Shown here: piece by piece, positions 8,686-16,981 of the stretch | Numbering within the stretch: the stretch's first letter is position 1 | Layout: each line of letters opens with the position of its first letter | Assembly: GCA_016934535.1 (NCBI GenBank) | Contig: JAFGSQ010000002.1 | Coordinates: forward strand, 1-48,059 | Length of the DNA stretch: 48,059 bases | Origin: a candidate division WOR-3 bacterium | Lineage (GTDB): Bacteria; SDB-A | Reading direction: 5' to 3' | Position numbers and translations under genes: made by a program | The notes under the pieces: generated by a model | What the model saw: only the letters and a program-made list of their open reading frames with translations | Database searches by the model: none | What the model was told of the DNA's origin: nothing

Positions 8686-9477
8686 TTAGATTAGGTGTCT
8701 CTCTGTCAGAATTTCGACGATTCTGCCGGCTTGAGACGGCGGTTCTCCGTCTAAAAAGAGAACCTGGCCCCCGACTTCCGGCGTGAAGATTTTAACGACT
8801 TGCGTCGGGCTTCCTTTGAGCCCAAGCATACCGGTGTCCGCATCAATTTCATCCGGAGACCATACAGGTATTATCTCTTTTCTCGATCTCGTTTTATTCC
8901 TCAATGAAGGCATTCTTGGTTCGCCTATGCCTTTGCCTACTGATATTACAGCCGGATAACCTACTGATAGATCGACGTACCCTTCCTCGGTCATAACTCT
9001 TAATTTTAATTGGTTTTCTGCGATTTCAATGAATCCGTTTACGTCAGTGACGACCGGATAACCAAGATGCTCTGCTATACCGGGGCCAACCTGCGCCGTG
9101 TCTCCGTCTATGGCTTGTCTTCCTGTAATCACAAGATCCGTTTGCCCGGTCTGAATTATGCCCTTTGCCAGTGCGTATGAAGTTGCCAAGGTGTCTGATC
9201 CCGCGAAATCTTTTGAACTCAGCAGGACCGCGTTGTCAACTCCCATGGAAATAACTTCTCTCAGTGCATTTTCCGCCTGAGGCGGACCCATGGAAATCGC
9301 GGTTATCGTTACGCCTGAACCCAATTCGTCTTTAATCCTGAGAGCCGCTTCAACTGCGTAAAGATCGAAAGGATTGACGACCGCATCAACTCCCGTTCTT
9401 ATTATCGTGTAAGTTTCGGGGTCCACTTTCGACTGCGAAATGTCCGGAACCTGCTTCACGCAGACGATTATTTTCAA
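8686..9477 (-). CDS. etfB: Electron transfer flavoprotein beta subunit
   Basis: 263 residues if started at the TTG at 9477, which is preceded by GGGAGGG at 4-5 nt and gives the family-typical beginning LKIIVCVKQVPD; an ATG at 9507 is possible but has no ribosome site. The EtfB signature blocks are present: NPFDLYAVEAALRIKDE, ISMGPPQAENALREVISMGVDNAVLLS, TGRQAIDGDTAQVGPGIAEHLGYP, and the PRMPSLRNKTRSRKE segment. It pairs with the EtfA encoded 11 bp downstream and binds AMP or, in bifurcating forms, FAD/NAD. The upstream 157 bp separate it from fabF and hold an imperfect hairpin at 9541-9574, so it probably has its own promoter, not identified. Confidence 0.93.
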   Translation of the reverse strand: MKIIVCVKQVPDISQSKVDPETYTIIRTGVDAVVNPFDLYAVEAALRIKDELGSGVTITAISMGPPQAENALREVISMGVDNAVLLSSKDFAGSDTLATSYALAKGIIQTGQTDLVITGRQAIDGDTAQVGPGIAEHLGYPVVTDVNGFIEIAENQLKLRVMTEEGYVDLSVGYPAVISVGKGIGEPRMPSLRNKTRSRKEIIPVWSPDEIDADTGMLGLKGSPTQVVKIFTPEVGGQVLFLDGEPPSQAGRIVEILTERHLI

Positions 9478-9540
9478 ACTCCCTCCCTTTTTACCAAGAA
9501 AAAACAATGAACGGCTTCGCTAAAAATCTCCGGTCTTGAC

Positions 9541-9574
9541 GCCGAAAAAGAAACCGAATCACGTCTTTTTCGAC
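9541..9574 (-). terminator. Imperfect hairpin between fabF and etfB, possible terminator
   Basis: Eleven-base arms (9541-9551 and 9564-9574) pair with one G-U wobble in the minus-strand RNA. It lies about 60 bp after the fabF stop. No T run follows, so it may be a processing or Rho-related element rather than an intrinsic terminator. Confidence 0.3.
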
Positions 9575-9634
9575 AATCCTCTCCCGCGTTTCGCTGAAAT
9601 TTTAAAATGCGTATTCTCTCTGAAAATGCGTTAT

Positions 9635-10876
9635 CTAACTTGCGTTAAATTTTTTAAAAAGAATGGACACGTTGTGTCCTCCGAATCCGAAGGAGTTAGA
9701 AAGGACGTATTCAAGTACAGCGCTTCTTTTTCCTTCGGTAACATAGTCGAGGTCGCATTCAGGGTCCGGGTTGACCAGATTTATAGTCGGGTGAATTATC
9801 TGTTCATTCAAAGACAAAGCGACCACTGCGGCTTCAATTGCTGAAGCGGCTCCCAGCATGTGCCCCGTCATTGATTTTGTAGATACGACTGGTATTTCTT
9901 CGGCTCTTTTTCCGAGAGCAAGTTTTATCGCTTTTGTCTCGATTTTATCGTTGTAGGGAGTGCTCGTGCCGTGGGCATTGACGTGATCAACATCTTCAGC
10001 CATTATTCCCGCGTCCTTCAAAGCGATTTTCATCGCCATTGCCGGCCCTTCAGCCGTTTCGTCGGGGGCGGTCATGTGAAAAGCGTCGTCTGTCTGTCCG
10101 GCGCCGACAATTTCACAGTAAATTTTTGCCCCTCTGTCTTTCGCTCTTTCGTAATCTTCAAGAACCAGCAACGCCGAGCCTTCCGCCATGACAAATCCGT
10201 CTCTTTCCCTGTCGAAAGGTCTGCTGGCCGTTTCGGGATCGTCGTTTCTTGTTGATAGAGCTTTCATAACGGAAAATCCCGCTACAGAAAGCGGCGTTAT
10301 GGAACACTCTGATCCGCCTGCCAGCATAACGTCTGCTTCTCCTCTTTGAATGATTCTGGAAGCAGACACTATGGCGTGACCCGAAGATGCACAGGCACTT
10401 GAAACCGAGTAATTGGGTCCTTTCAGTCCGAATCTGATGGCAACCATACCCGAAGCCATGTTTATAATCATCATCGGAATAAAGAACGGGGAAACTTTAT
10501 CGGGTCCTTTGTTGAGAAGGGTTTTGTGCTGTTCTTCCCAGGTGAAGTTTCCGCCTATTCCGGATGAAATTATCGAACCGATCCGGAATTTGTCAATTTT
10601 TTCGAGATCGAGTCCTGAATCCGCTATCGCTTCCGCTGCGGCAAAGATCGCATATTGAATGTAAGGATCCATTCTGCGAATATCTTTCCTGTCGAGAATA
10701 GAAGAAGGATCGAAATTCTTGACTTCGCCGGCAATTTTCACAGAAAGCAAGTCGGTGTCGAATTTTTTTATTGTCGATACGCCCGAATTGCCTTCGAGAA
10801 GTTTCTGCCAGGTCGTTTTTACGTCGTTAGCGACCGGATTAACTGTACCCAAACCAGTTATTACAACTCGTTTCAT
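9635..10876 (-). CDS. fabF: 3-oxoacyl-[acyl-carrier-protein] synthase II
   Basis: 413 residues, full FabF length, beginning MKRVVITGLGTVNPVANDV. The Cys-His-His triad is visible: Cys162 in SACASSGHA, His302 in NAHGTSTPYND and His339 in TGHMLGAA, with the GFGGHNVS C-terminal loop. It condenses malonyl-ACP with growing acyl-ACP in the cytoplasmic type II pathway. An AAAGGCAG ribosome site precedes the ATG. It is the last gene of the plsX-fabD-fabG-acp-fabF series, 32 bp after acp. The Ser-Ser following Cys-Ala differs from the more frequent Thr-Gly but is not expected to abolish activity. Confidence 0.95.
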   Translation of the reverse strand: MKRVVITGLGTVNPVANDVKTTWQKLLEGNSGVSTIKKFDTDLLSVKIAGEVKNFDPSSILDRKDIRRMDPYIQYAIFAAAEAIADSGLDLEKIDKFRIGSIISSGIGGNFTWEEQHKTLLNKGPDKVSPFFIPMMIINMASGMVAIRFGLKGPNYSVSSACASSGHAIVSASRIIQRGEADVMLAGGSECSITPLSVAGFSVMKALSTRNDDPETASRPFDRERDGFVMAEGSALLVLEDYERAKDRGAKIYCEIVGAGQTDDAFHMTAPDETAEGPAMAMKIALKDAGIMAEDVDHVNAHGTSTPYNDKIETKAIKLALGKRAEEIPVVSTKSMTGHMLGAASAIEAAVVALSLNEQIIHPTINLVNPDPECDLDYVTEGKRSAVLEYVLSNSFGFGGHNVSILFKKFNAS

Positions 10877-10908
10877 CTATACTGCCTTTTTTTATCGCTA
10901 TAGATTTT

Positions 10909-11199
10909 TTATTCTTCCTCTTCTCCGTCTTTTCCTGGGCTGTCGCCTTTTTCTGCGAGAGCTTTTTCCAGATAATCAACCGAGTCGCCGACGGTCTCAA
11001 GCTTTTCCGCGTCTTCGTCGGGTATGTCTATGTCAAATTTTTCCTCGAAAGCCATGATAAGTTCGACCAAATCCAATGAATCGGCTCCAAGATCTTTCAC
11101 GTATTTCGAATCCAGCGTGACCTGCGCGTCATCTACGCCGAGTCTTTCGACGATGATTTTTTTTACTTCTTTCTCCAAGCTGGATCTGTCGGGCGCCAT
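10909..11199 (-). CDS. acpP: Acyl carrier protein
   Basis: 96 residues. The 4'-phosphopantetheine site is Ser41 in [20 protein letters not shown], followed by the usual [21 protein letters not shown]. It carries acyl chains between the Fab enzymes encoded around it. It is about 15-18 residues longer than typical AcpP because of a Gly/Glu-rich acidic tail (ending GEEEE). AAGGAGG precedes the ATG by about 5 nt. Located 24 bp after fabG and 32 bp before fabF in the usual order. Confidence 0.95.
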   Translation of the reverse strand: MAPDRSSLEKEVKKIIVERLGVDDAQVTLDSKYVKDLGADSLDLVELIMAFEEKFDIDIPDEDAEKLETVGDSVDYLEKALAEKGDSPGKDGEEEE

Positions 11200-11223
11200 A
11201 ACAACCTCCTTAAATTTTAATTA

Positions 11224-11964
11224 TTACATTGCCAGACCGCCGTCTAATCTGATCGTCTCTCCCGTGATGTAAGACGCTTCATCGCTTACAAGAAAAGATA
11301 CGACATCGGCGACGTCTTTCGGCGCTCCGAATTTTCGCGCCGGTATGCTATTCATATATGTTGTTTTAACTTCTTCAGAAAGCTTCATCGTCATGTCCGA
11401 TTCTATGAATCCGGGGCAGACGGCGTTGACTGTTATTCCTTTTGAAGCGACCTCCTTTGCTGTCGATTTTGTAAGTCCTATCAATCCGGCTTTTGACGAA
11501 GCGTAATTGGCTTGTCCGGCGTTGCCGAAAAGGCCGATAACCGATGATATGTTTACTATTCTGCCTGATTTACTTCTTATCATCTGCCTGATTACGGTTT
11601 TTGTACAGACAAAAGCGCCGACGAGGTTGACTTCCAGGACCTTTTTAAAGTCATCGACGGACATTTTCATAATCAGGTTGTCTCTTGTTATGCCTGCATT
11701 GTTTATCAGAACGGAAATTATATCGCCTTTATCGGTTATGATTTTGAGGGCGTCTTCGCAGGATTTTTCATCCGTTATGTCGACTTTGGAAAAAAAACAT
11801 TGCGCCGGTATGGTTCGCATCTCTTCTGCGGTTTTTTCCCCCTCTTGATCCAGGACGTCCCATATATATACTTTGTATCCTTTTTCGCACAGCTTCTTTG
11901 TTATTTCTTTTCCTATGCCCCTCGCTCCACCCGTGACGACAGCCGTCATGTTTTTTTCTTCCAT
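11224..11964 (-). CDS. fabG: 3-oxoacyl-[acyl-carrier-protein] reductase
   Basis: 246 residues, short-chain dehydrogenase. NADPH loop TGGARGIG (11-18), structural NNAG (88-91), catalytic Ser140/141 in NISSVIG, Tyr154 and Lys158 in YASSK, and the C-terminal GETIRLDGG. It reduces 3-oxoacyl-ACP after each condensation. The start at 11964 follows a GGGGGC stretch; a second ATG five codons later is an alternative. Only one base separates it from the end of fabD, so the genes are translated in series. Confidence 0.95.
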   Translation of the reverse strand: MEEKNMTAVVTGGARGIGKEITKKLCEKGYKVYIWDVLDQEGEKTAEEMRTIPAQCFFSKVDITDEKSCEDALKIITDKGDIISVLINNAGITRDNLIMKMSVDDFKKVLEVNLVGAFVCTKTVIRQMIRSKSGRIVNISSVIGLFGNAGQANYASSKAGLIGLTKSTAKEVASKGITVNAVCPGFIESDMTMKLSEEVKTTYMNSIPARKFGAPKDVADVVSFLVSDEASYITGETIRLDGGLAM

Positions 11965-11965
11965 T

Positions 11966-12895
11966 TCAGCCCCCGTTCTCTTTAATAAAATCGTTCACGC
12001 TTTGTGTGCCCGACAGGCAAACAGTTTCAATTTCATTTTCCGTCTTTTTGACGAGCGAGGACAAAACCGGTTTCGGAGAGAATTCAATGACTCGTTCGAC
12101 TCCGTTTTCTTTGAGGAACCGAATGGTCTGAAGCCACTTGACCGGACCGGTCATTTGCTCCATCATCGCCGCTTTCAGATCGCCGGGAGAAGAAACAGGC
12201 AAAGCCGATATGTTTACCAGGACCGGTTTTGATGCGTTTTTCACGCTGACGGTGCCGACGACTTCGGAAAATTTCTGTGCCGCTTCTTTCATCAGAGGCG
12301 AATGAAACGCCGCTGAAACGTCAAGAAACACGCATTTTTTCGCCCCCATGGATTTGCAAATACCGACGGCTCTTTCGACAGCGTCGCTTTCCCCGCTGAT
12401 CACTATCTGAGAGGGACTGTTGTAATTGGCAGGTACGGCTATTCCTCCAGCCTCAGAACATGCTTTTTCCACTTCCTGGGGGCTGAGACCGACTATCGCG
12501 GCCATCTTTCCGGGCGTTTTAGCGCCCGCTTCGCTCATTAACTCGCCTCTTTTTCTGACGAGTTTGAGGGCATCCCCAAATTCTATCGCTCCTGCGGCCG
12601 TGTGAGCGGTGTATTCGCCAAGGCTGTGTCCGGCAAAATACTCGGCTTCTTTCGCGTATCCCTTTACAAGATCGTAAATGCAAAAAGCATGGAGAAGCAG
12701 GGCGGGTTGCGCGTTTTTTGACTCCGTCAAAGCTTCCTGCGGACCTTCGAACATTATTTTTTTCAAATCAAAACCGAGAATATCGCACGCCTCGTCAAAG
12801 AGGATTTTAGTCTGCGGAAAGTCCGTATAGACGTCCTTTCCCATTCCCGATTGCTGAGCTCCCTGGCCCACAAAAATGAGAGCCGTTTTTTTCAT
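11966..12895 (-). CDS. fabD: Malonyl-CoA:ACP transacylase
   Basis: 309 residues. The acyl-binding motif QGAQQSGMG, nucleophile Ser91 in GHSLGEYTA, the SAAFHSPLM histidine and the late RFLKENGVERVIEFSPKPVLSSL segment identify FabD. It loads malonyl groups onto ACP for FabF. The ATG overlaps the plsX stop by 4 nt and has no ribosome site of its own, implying coupling. In many genomes fabH lies between plsX and fabD; here they touch directly. Confidence 0.95.
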   Translation of the reverse strand: MKKTALIFVGQGAQQSGMGKDVYTDFPQTKILFDEACDILGFDLKKIMFEGPQEALTESKNAQPALLLHAFCIYDLVKGYAKEAEYFAGHSLGEYTAHTAAGAIEFGDALKLVRKRGELMSEAGAKTPGKMAAIVGLSPQEVEKACSEAGGIAVPANYNSPSQIVISGESDAVERAVGICKSMGAKKCVFLDVSAAFHSPLMKEAAQKFSEVVGTVSVKNASKPVLVNISALPVSSPGDLKAAMMEQMTGPVKWLQTIRFLKENGVERVIEFSPKPVLSSLVKKTENEIETVCLSGTQSVNDFIKENGG

Positions 12896-13845
12896 TTTTT
12901 CTGTGCCGAAAGTTGTTCGGATAAAAATCCGTTTATGTTTTTAGCAAAAGCTTTTTTTACGCTGCAAAGTCCGTTTTTCACTCCCAGAGGAGAAGCTTTT
13001 CCATGTCCGATGAAAACTATGCCGTTTACACCTATCAAGGGAGCCGCGCCGTATTCGTCCGAAGTCAGTTTTTTAACCATGTCGTAGGGTATTTGTATCG
13101 ATTTACCCAGAAAGGAGGTCAGAAATATTATCATGCTCTCGGCGAATTTAAGGACCACGTTACCGACGAAACCGTCCATTACTATCACATCCGACTTCCC
13201 TTTGAAAATATCGCTTCCTTCAATGTTCCCTATGAAATTTAGATTGCTTTTTTCGAAGAGTTTGTGAGCGAGCAGTGTCTGTTCATTTCCTTTCGACGGT
13301 TCTTCGCCTATGGAGATCAGACCTATTCTGGGTTTTTCGCAGTCGAAAAGTTTCGAGTAATATATTGATCCCATCTGTCCGAATTGATACAAAACGGAAG
13401 GTTTGCAGTCGACGTTTGCCCCTCCGTCGACTATAAGGGTTGGATCGGCTATCGTCGGAAAAAGACACGCCACTGCAGGTCTTGATACGTTTTTTATCCT
13501 GCCGAGGTTTACAAGTGCGAAAGCCATTACGACTCCTGTGTTGCCTACGGAGAAGAACGCATCCGCTTTGCCTTCTTTGTGCAGTTTCAATCCGACGCTT
13601 ATTGAAGAATCTGTTTTGGTCTTGAGTGCCTCTGACGGGCTTGTGTGCATGTCAACCGAACCGCCTGACTCTGTGAACTCGAGTTTTTTCTCTTTTTTTA
13701 TCCACGCGTTGTTTTCTAAAACGCTTTTCTCGCCGACAAGGATGACTTTGTCTTCTTCCGGCGACGATTCAATAAAAAGCTTCACGCCTTCCAAGACGGG
13801 TAAGGGCCCTTCGTCTCCGCCCATCGCGTCCATGGCAATAATCAT
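12892..13845 (-). CDS. plsX: Phosphate acyltransferase PlsX
   Basis: 317 residues beginning MIIAMDAMGGDEGP, the PlsX hallmark, with SVGNTGVVMAFAL, RPAVACLFPT, LIVDGGANVDCKP, GLISIGEEPSKGN and VIVMDGFVGNVVLKFAE. It converts acyl-ACP to acyl-phosphate for phospholipid synthesis by PlsY at the membrane. A GAGG site lies upstream. It starts 3 bp after rpmF and overlaps fabD by 4 nt, in the classical rpmF-plsX-fab arrangement. Confidence 0.95.
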   Translation of the reverse strand: MIIAMDAMGGDEGPLPVLEGVKLFIESSPEEDKVILVGEKSVLENNAWIKKEKKLEFTESGGSVDMHTSPSEALKTKTDSSISVGLKLHKEGKADAFFSVGNTGVVMAFALVNLGRIKNVSRPAVACLFPTIADPTLIVDGGANVDCKPSVLYQFGQMGSIYYSKLFDCEKPRIGLISIGEEPSKGNEQTLLAHKLFEKSNLNFIGNIEGSDIFKGKSDVIVMDGFVGNVVLKFAESMIIFLTSFLGKSIQIPYDMVKKLTSDEYGAAPLIGVNGIVFIGHGKASPLGVKNGLCSVKKAFAKNINGFLSEQLSAQKK

Positions 13846-13848
13846 GAT

Positions 13849-14034
13849 TTATTTTTCCTCTTTAACCTTTACTACTTCCTTGTCCTTGTAAAAACCGCAG
13901 TTCCTGCATACGCTGTGCGGGAGATTTAAACTACCGCATTTCTTGCATTTTGTCAAAGACGGGATAGTAGCTTTCCAGTGTGTTCTTCTTTTTTTTCCCC
14001 GGGTCGAGGACTGCCTTTTTTTCGGGAGCGCCAT
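13849..14034 (-). CDS. rpmF: Ribosomal protein bL32
   Basis: 61 residues: MALPKKRQSSTRGKKRRTHW followed by a zinc ribbon with Cys30, Cys33, Cys43 and Cys46 (CKKCG, then CRNCG). A zinc-binding (C+) L32. GGAGG precedes the ATG by about 6 nt. It sits between yceD and plsX as in many bacteria. Confidence 0.96.
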   Translation of the reverse strand: MALPKKRQSSTRGKKRRTHWKATIPSLTKCKKCGSLNLPHSVCRNCGFYKDKEVVKVKEEK

Positions 14035-14053
14035 ATTTTCCTCCTGTTATCTA

Positions 14054-14575
14054 TTAGCCTTTATTGCCGTTATTGCCGTTTTCATCGGCATAACCGGCAT
14101 CGCCGGCAAGGTCACAACCACAGACTTTATTGTTCAAATTTTCTCCGCACGAAGGACAAAGACCTTTGCAATCTTCCTTACAAAGAGGTCTCATGCCTTC
14201 ATCCAATATGATCATGTCTCTTATTATATTAGTCAAATCCGCAACTTTATCTATTATCTGAACGATTCCATCGTCCTCGACGAAACTTTCCTTATCAGAA
14301 ATAACAGCTTCGGCCCATTCAGTCAACTCCGATCTTTTAACAAAATTCTCAAGGCATCTCGAACAGATCAGCTCTCTTTCAAAATCAATTTTCAAAGTGA
14401 TCTCCGCGCTGTTTTTTCCGGGATTGACTTTTACAAAAAACTCTCCTTTTTTCAGGCCTTCTATTGAAAACTCCCCGATCGGCAGATCCCCTCTTTTTTC
14501 CACAGGAATTCCTTCTGAAAAATCTATTCTCACTTTCAGGATTCCGTCTGTAATGCCGCGATTTGCGTCTTTCAT
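14054..14575 (-). CDS. yceD: YceD/DUF177 family protein
   Basis: 173 residues. The family pattern is clear: a cysteine pair in LICSRCLENF, the DLTNIIRDMIILDEGMRPLCKEDCKGLCPSCGENLN segment, and a terminal Cys-Gly-Cys. DUF177 proteins are encoded next to rpmF and are linked to 23S rRNA or L32 biogenesis in some bacteria and chloroplasts. The C-terminal tail is Gly/Asn-rich (GNNGNKG). The ATG overlaps the arcC stop (4 nt) without its own ribosome site, so it is coupled to arcC. Confidence 0.9.
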   Translation of the reverse strand: MKDANRGITDGILKVRIDFSEGIPVEKRGDLPIGEFSIEGLKKGEFFVKVNPGKNSAEITLKIDFERELICSRCLENFVKRSELTEWAEAVISDKESFVEDDGIVQIIDKVADLTNIIRDMIILDEGMRPLCKEDCKGLCPSCGENLNNKVCGCDLAGDAGYADENGNNGNKG

Positions 14576-15522
14576 TTTTCTATTATCGTCCCTGTCTTCC
14601 CGGCAAAAGCTTCCGCGGCTTTGTCGAGGTCGGTAATAATAACTTTTTTACCGCCTTTTTCAATAAAATCCACAGCCGCTTCAATTTTCGGACCCATGCT
14701 TCCGGCCGGAAACTGACCTTCTGAAAGATATTTTCTTGCCGTTTTGATGTCCAATCGGTCGAGAGCCATCTCGTTGTCTTTTTTATAATTTATGACCACT
14801 TTTTCTACGCCGGTCAGAATAACGAGCAGTTCAGCGCCTATCTCCGCTCCAAGAACCGCTGAAGCCCTGTCTTTGTCTATAACCGCGTCCAATCCTTCAA
14901 GCGATCCGTCTTCAAGATAATAAACAGGAATTCCTCCTCCTCCGGCCGCGATTACTATCCCGCCTTTTTCCAAAATTGACAGTATTGCGTCTTTTTCGAC
15001 TACAGAAATCGGTTTTGGCGAAGGAACGACTCGTCTGTAACCCCTTCCGGCATCTTCTTTTACGATCCATCCTCTCGCTTCGAGTACAGGAACGTCTTTT
15101 TTACCGTAAAATATTCCCACTGGTTTTGTTGGATTCTTAATTGACGGATCTTCCGGCGAAACTACTATCTGGGTGACTATCGGCGTGACATCTTTTATTA
15201 TGTTGTCTTTTAGAAGCCTGTTGTGAAGGGATTGAGCTATCATATACCCTATCCATCCCTGAGTTGAAGCGTCAATGACTCCGAGTGGCTGAGGCGGTAT
15301 TTCGTCCGAGCACTTTTCGTTCCTCAGAAGTTCGTGCCCCGCCTGTGGTCCGTTTCCGTGTGTTACCACAACATTGTATCCCTCTTCAATCAGGTGTATT
15401 ATTCCGCCGAGACTCTTTCGCGTGTTGGCAAACTGTTCGTAAATAGTGCCTTTCTGTCCCTCCCTTATCAGAGCGTTGCCTCCGAGGGCTATTATCGCCA
15501 CGGGTTTTTTTTCAGGTTTCAT
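14572..15522 (-). CDS. arcC: Carbamate kinase
   Basis: 316 residues. N-terminal IIALGGNALI, TRKSLGGIIHLIEEGYNVVVTHGNGPQ, VDASTQGWIGYMI-type helix (here DASTQGWIGYMIAQ), the GRGYRRVVPSPKP loop and AAGGGGIPV identify carbamate kinase in the amino-acid-kinase fold. It usually makes ATP from carbamoyl phosphate in catabolism. No ornithine carbamoyltransferase or arginine deiminase is nearby. It overlaps the upstream COG2403 gene and the downstream yceD by 4 nt each, tying it to the lipid-synthesis operon. Confidence 0.93.
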   Translation of the reverse strand: MKPEKKPVAIIALGGNALIREGQKGTIYEQFANTRKSLGGIIHLIEEGYNVVVTHGNGPQAGHELLRNEKCSDEIPPQPLGVIDASTQGWIGYMIAQSLHNRLLKDNIIKDVTPIVTQIVVSPEDPSIKNPTKPVGIFYGKKDVPVLEARGWIVKEDAGRGYRRVVPSPKPISVVEKDAILSILEKGGIVIAAGGGGIPVYYLEDGSLEGLDAVIDKDRASAVLGAEIGAELLVILTGVEKVVINYKKDNEMALDRLDIKTARKYLSEGQFPAGSMGPKIEAAVDFIEKGGKKVIITDLDKAAEAFAGKTGTIIEK

Positions 15523-16832
15523 TTTATTTTCGAAAGAACATCTGATATGTCCGGTTTTCCGATTTCCTGAAGTTCGTAATTAACCCTGACCCAGGGGTGT
15601 TTGATTTTGCAGATTCTCGAAAGATCTATAGGCGTTGCTATAACAACTATTTCGACGTCCATGGCGTTTATTGTTTTTTCAAGGTCGGAGACCTGTTTTT
15701 CTCCGTATCCCATCGCCGGCAGAATGCTTCCTGTTCCGGGATACTTTTCGTAAGTCTCTTTGATTGTGCCGACCGCCCATTTTCTCGGGTCAACAATTTC
15801 ACTCGCGCCGTATTTTTTGGCCGCGACGACTCCCGCTCCGTAGGTCATTGATCCGTGAGTCAAAGTCGGACCGTCCTCGATGACGAGAGCTCTTTTTCCT
15901 TTTATTTTTTCGTGCCCTTCAACTGTCAAGGGTGAAGCGGCATCAATTACAGTTGCTCCGGGATTGAACTTCTCTATGTTCTTTCTGACTGTTTCAACTC
16001 CTTCGGGGTATGCGACGCCTATTTTATTTATGACTATAACATCCGCCATCCTAAGATTTGTCTCTCCCGGATGATACTGAATTTCGTGTCCGGGTCTCAG
16101 GGGATCTACAACGACAATGTGGATGTCCGGCTTGAAAAACGGAAGATCGTTGTTTCCTCCGTCCCACAGAACCACATCAGCCTCTTTTTCGGCTTCTCTT
16201 AGTATTTTCTCGTAGTCAACGCCCGCGAAGACGGTTACGCCGTTTTCAATGTGGGGTTCGTACTCTTCCATTTCCTCGATAGTGCAGTCGAATTTTTTCA
16301 GATCGTCTTTAGTGGCGAATCTCTGAACCTGCTGTTTTACAAGGTCCCCGTATGGCATGGGATGTCTGACAGCGACCACCTTTTTACCCTTTTTAATAAG
16401 TTCCTGCGAGACTTTTCTCGTCGTCTGACTTTTACCGCAGCCCGTTCTGACTGCGCAGACAGCAACAACCGGTTTCGAACTTTTTATCATGGTCTCTTTC
16501 GGACTCAAAAGCCAAAAGCTCGCTCCGCAAGCGTTGACCCTGCTGGCAATGTGCATGACGTATTCGTGGGACACGTCCGAATATGAGAAAACGCAGACGT
16601 CTATGTTTTTCTCTTTAATCAGATCTTCCAAACGATTTTCAGATTCAATCGGTATTCCGCCCGGATACATTTTCCCCGCAAGTTCTTCGGGATATTTTCT
16701 TCCGTCAATATCGGGAATCTGCGTGGCGGTGAAAGCCGCAACCTTGTAATTGCCGTTGTCCCTGAAAAACATGTTGAAATTGTGAAAATCTCTTCCTGCC
16801 GCTCCGAGAATTAAGACATTTTTCGCTTCCAC
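15519..16832 (-). CDS. COG2403-type predicted GTPase (often named cyclic 2,3-diphosphoglycerate synthase)
   Basis: 437 residues from the GTG at 16832, chosen because AGGAGG stands 5 nt upstream; an ATG 24 nt earlier overlaps that site. Residues ~5-120 form a Rossmann-like domain (NVLILGAAGRDFHNFNMFFRDN, VAAFTATQIPDIDGRKYP). A P-loop follows at about 128-137 (VRTGCGKSQTT), then VVWDGGNNDLPFF-type and DVIVINKIG segments of a GTPase/ATPase. The name comes from archaeal homologues; in bacteria the reaction is not established. Pairing with carbamate kinase recurs in other genomes as far as I recall, so the two may act on related phosphoryl compounds. First gene of the nine-gene operon. Confidence 0.8.
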   Translation of the reverse strand: MEAKNVLILGAAGRDFHNFNMFFRDNGNYKVAAFTATQIPDIDGRKYPEELAGKMYPGGIPIESENRLEDLIKEKNIDVCVFSYSDVSHEYVMHIASRVNACGASFWLLSPKETMIKSSKPVVAVCAVRTGCGKSQTTRKVSQELIKKGKKVVAVRHPMPYGDLVKQQVQRFATKDDLKKFDCTIEEMEEYEPHIENGVTVFAGVDYEKILREAEKEADVVLWDGGNNDLPFFKPDIHIVVVDPLRPGHEIQYHPGETNLRMADVIVINKIGVAYPEGVETVRKNIEKFNPGATVIDAASPLTVEGHEKIKGKRALVIEDGPTLTHGSMTYGAGVVAAKKYGASEIVDPRKWAVGTIKETYEKYPGTGSILPAMGYGEKQVSDLEKTINAMDVEIVVIATPIDLSRICKIKHPWVRVNYELQEIGKPDISDVLSKIK

Positions 16833-16936
16833 GATTTCCTCCTGCTGCAAGTTCAAAATTGAAAAACGCTATCCGGGGAGCTTTACTCAAAGCTTCCAAA
16901 ACCCGAAAATCTAAAACGGTGCTGAAAAAAACGTAT

Positions 16937-16966
16937 ATTTTCCTTTAAAATCCTTTTCTATGTCAA
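16937..16966 (-). promoter_or_regulatory. Promoter candidate for the COG2403-arcC-fab operon
   Basis: Minus-strand TTGACA (16961-16966) with GAAAAT (16937-16942) at an 18-base spacing. The leader of about 100 nt contains a short inverted repeat around AGCTTT/AAAGCT near 16879-16894, which could be regulatory. Confidence 0.45.
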
Positions 16967-16981
16967 GTTGTTTTTTGGCCT

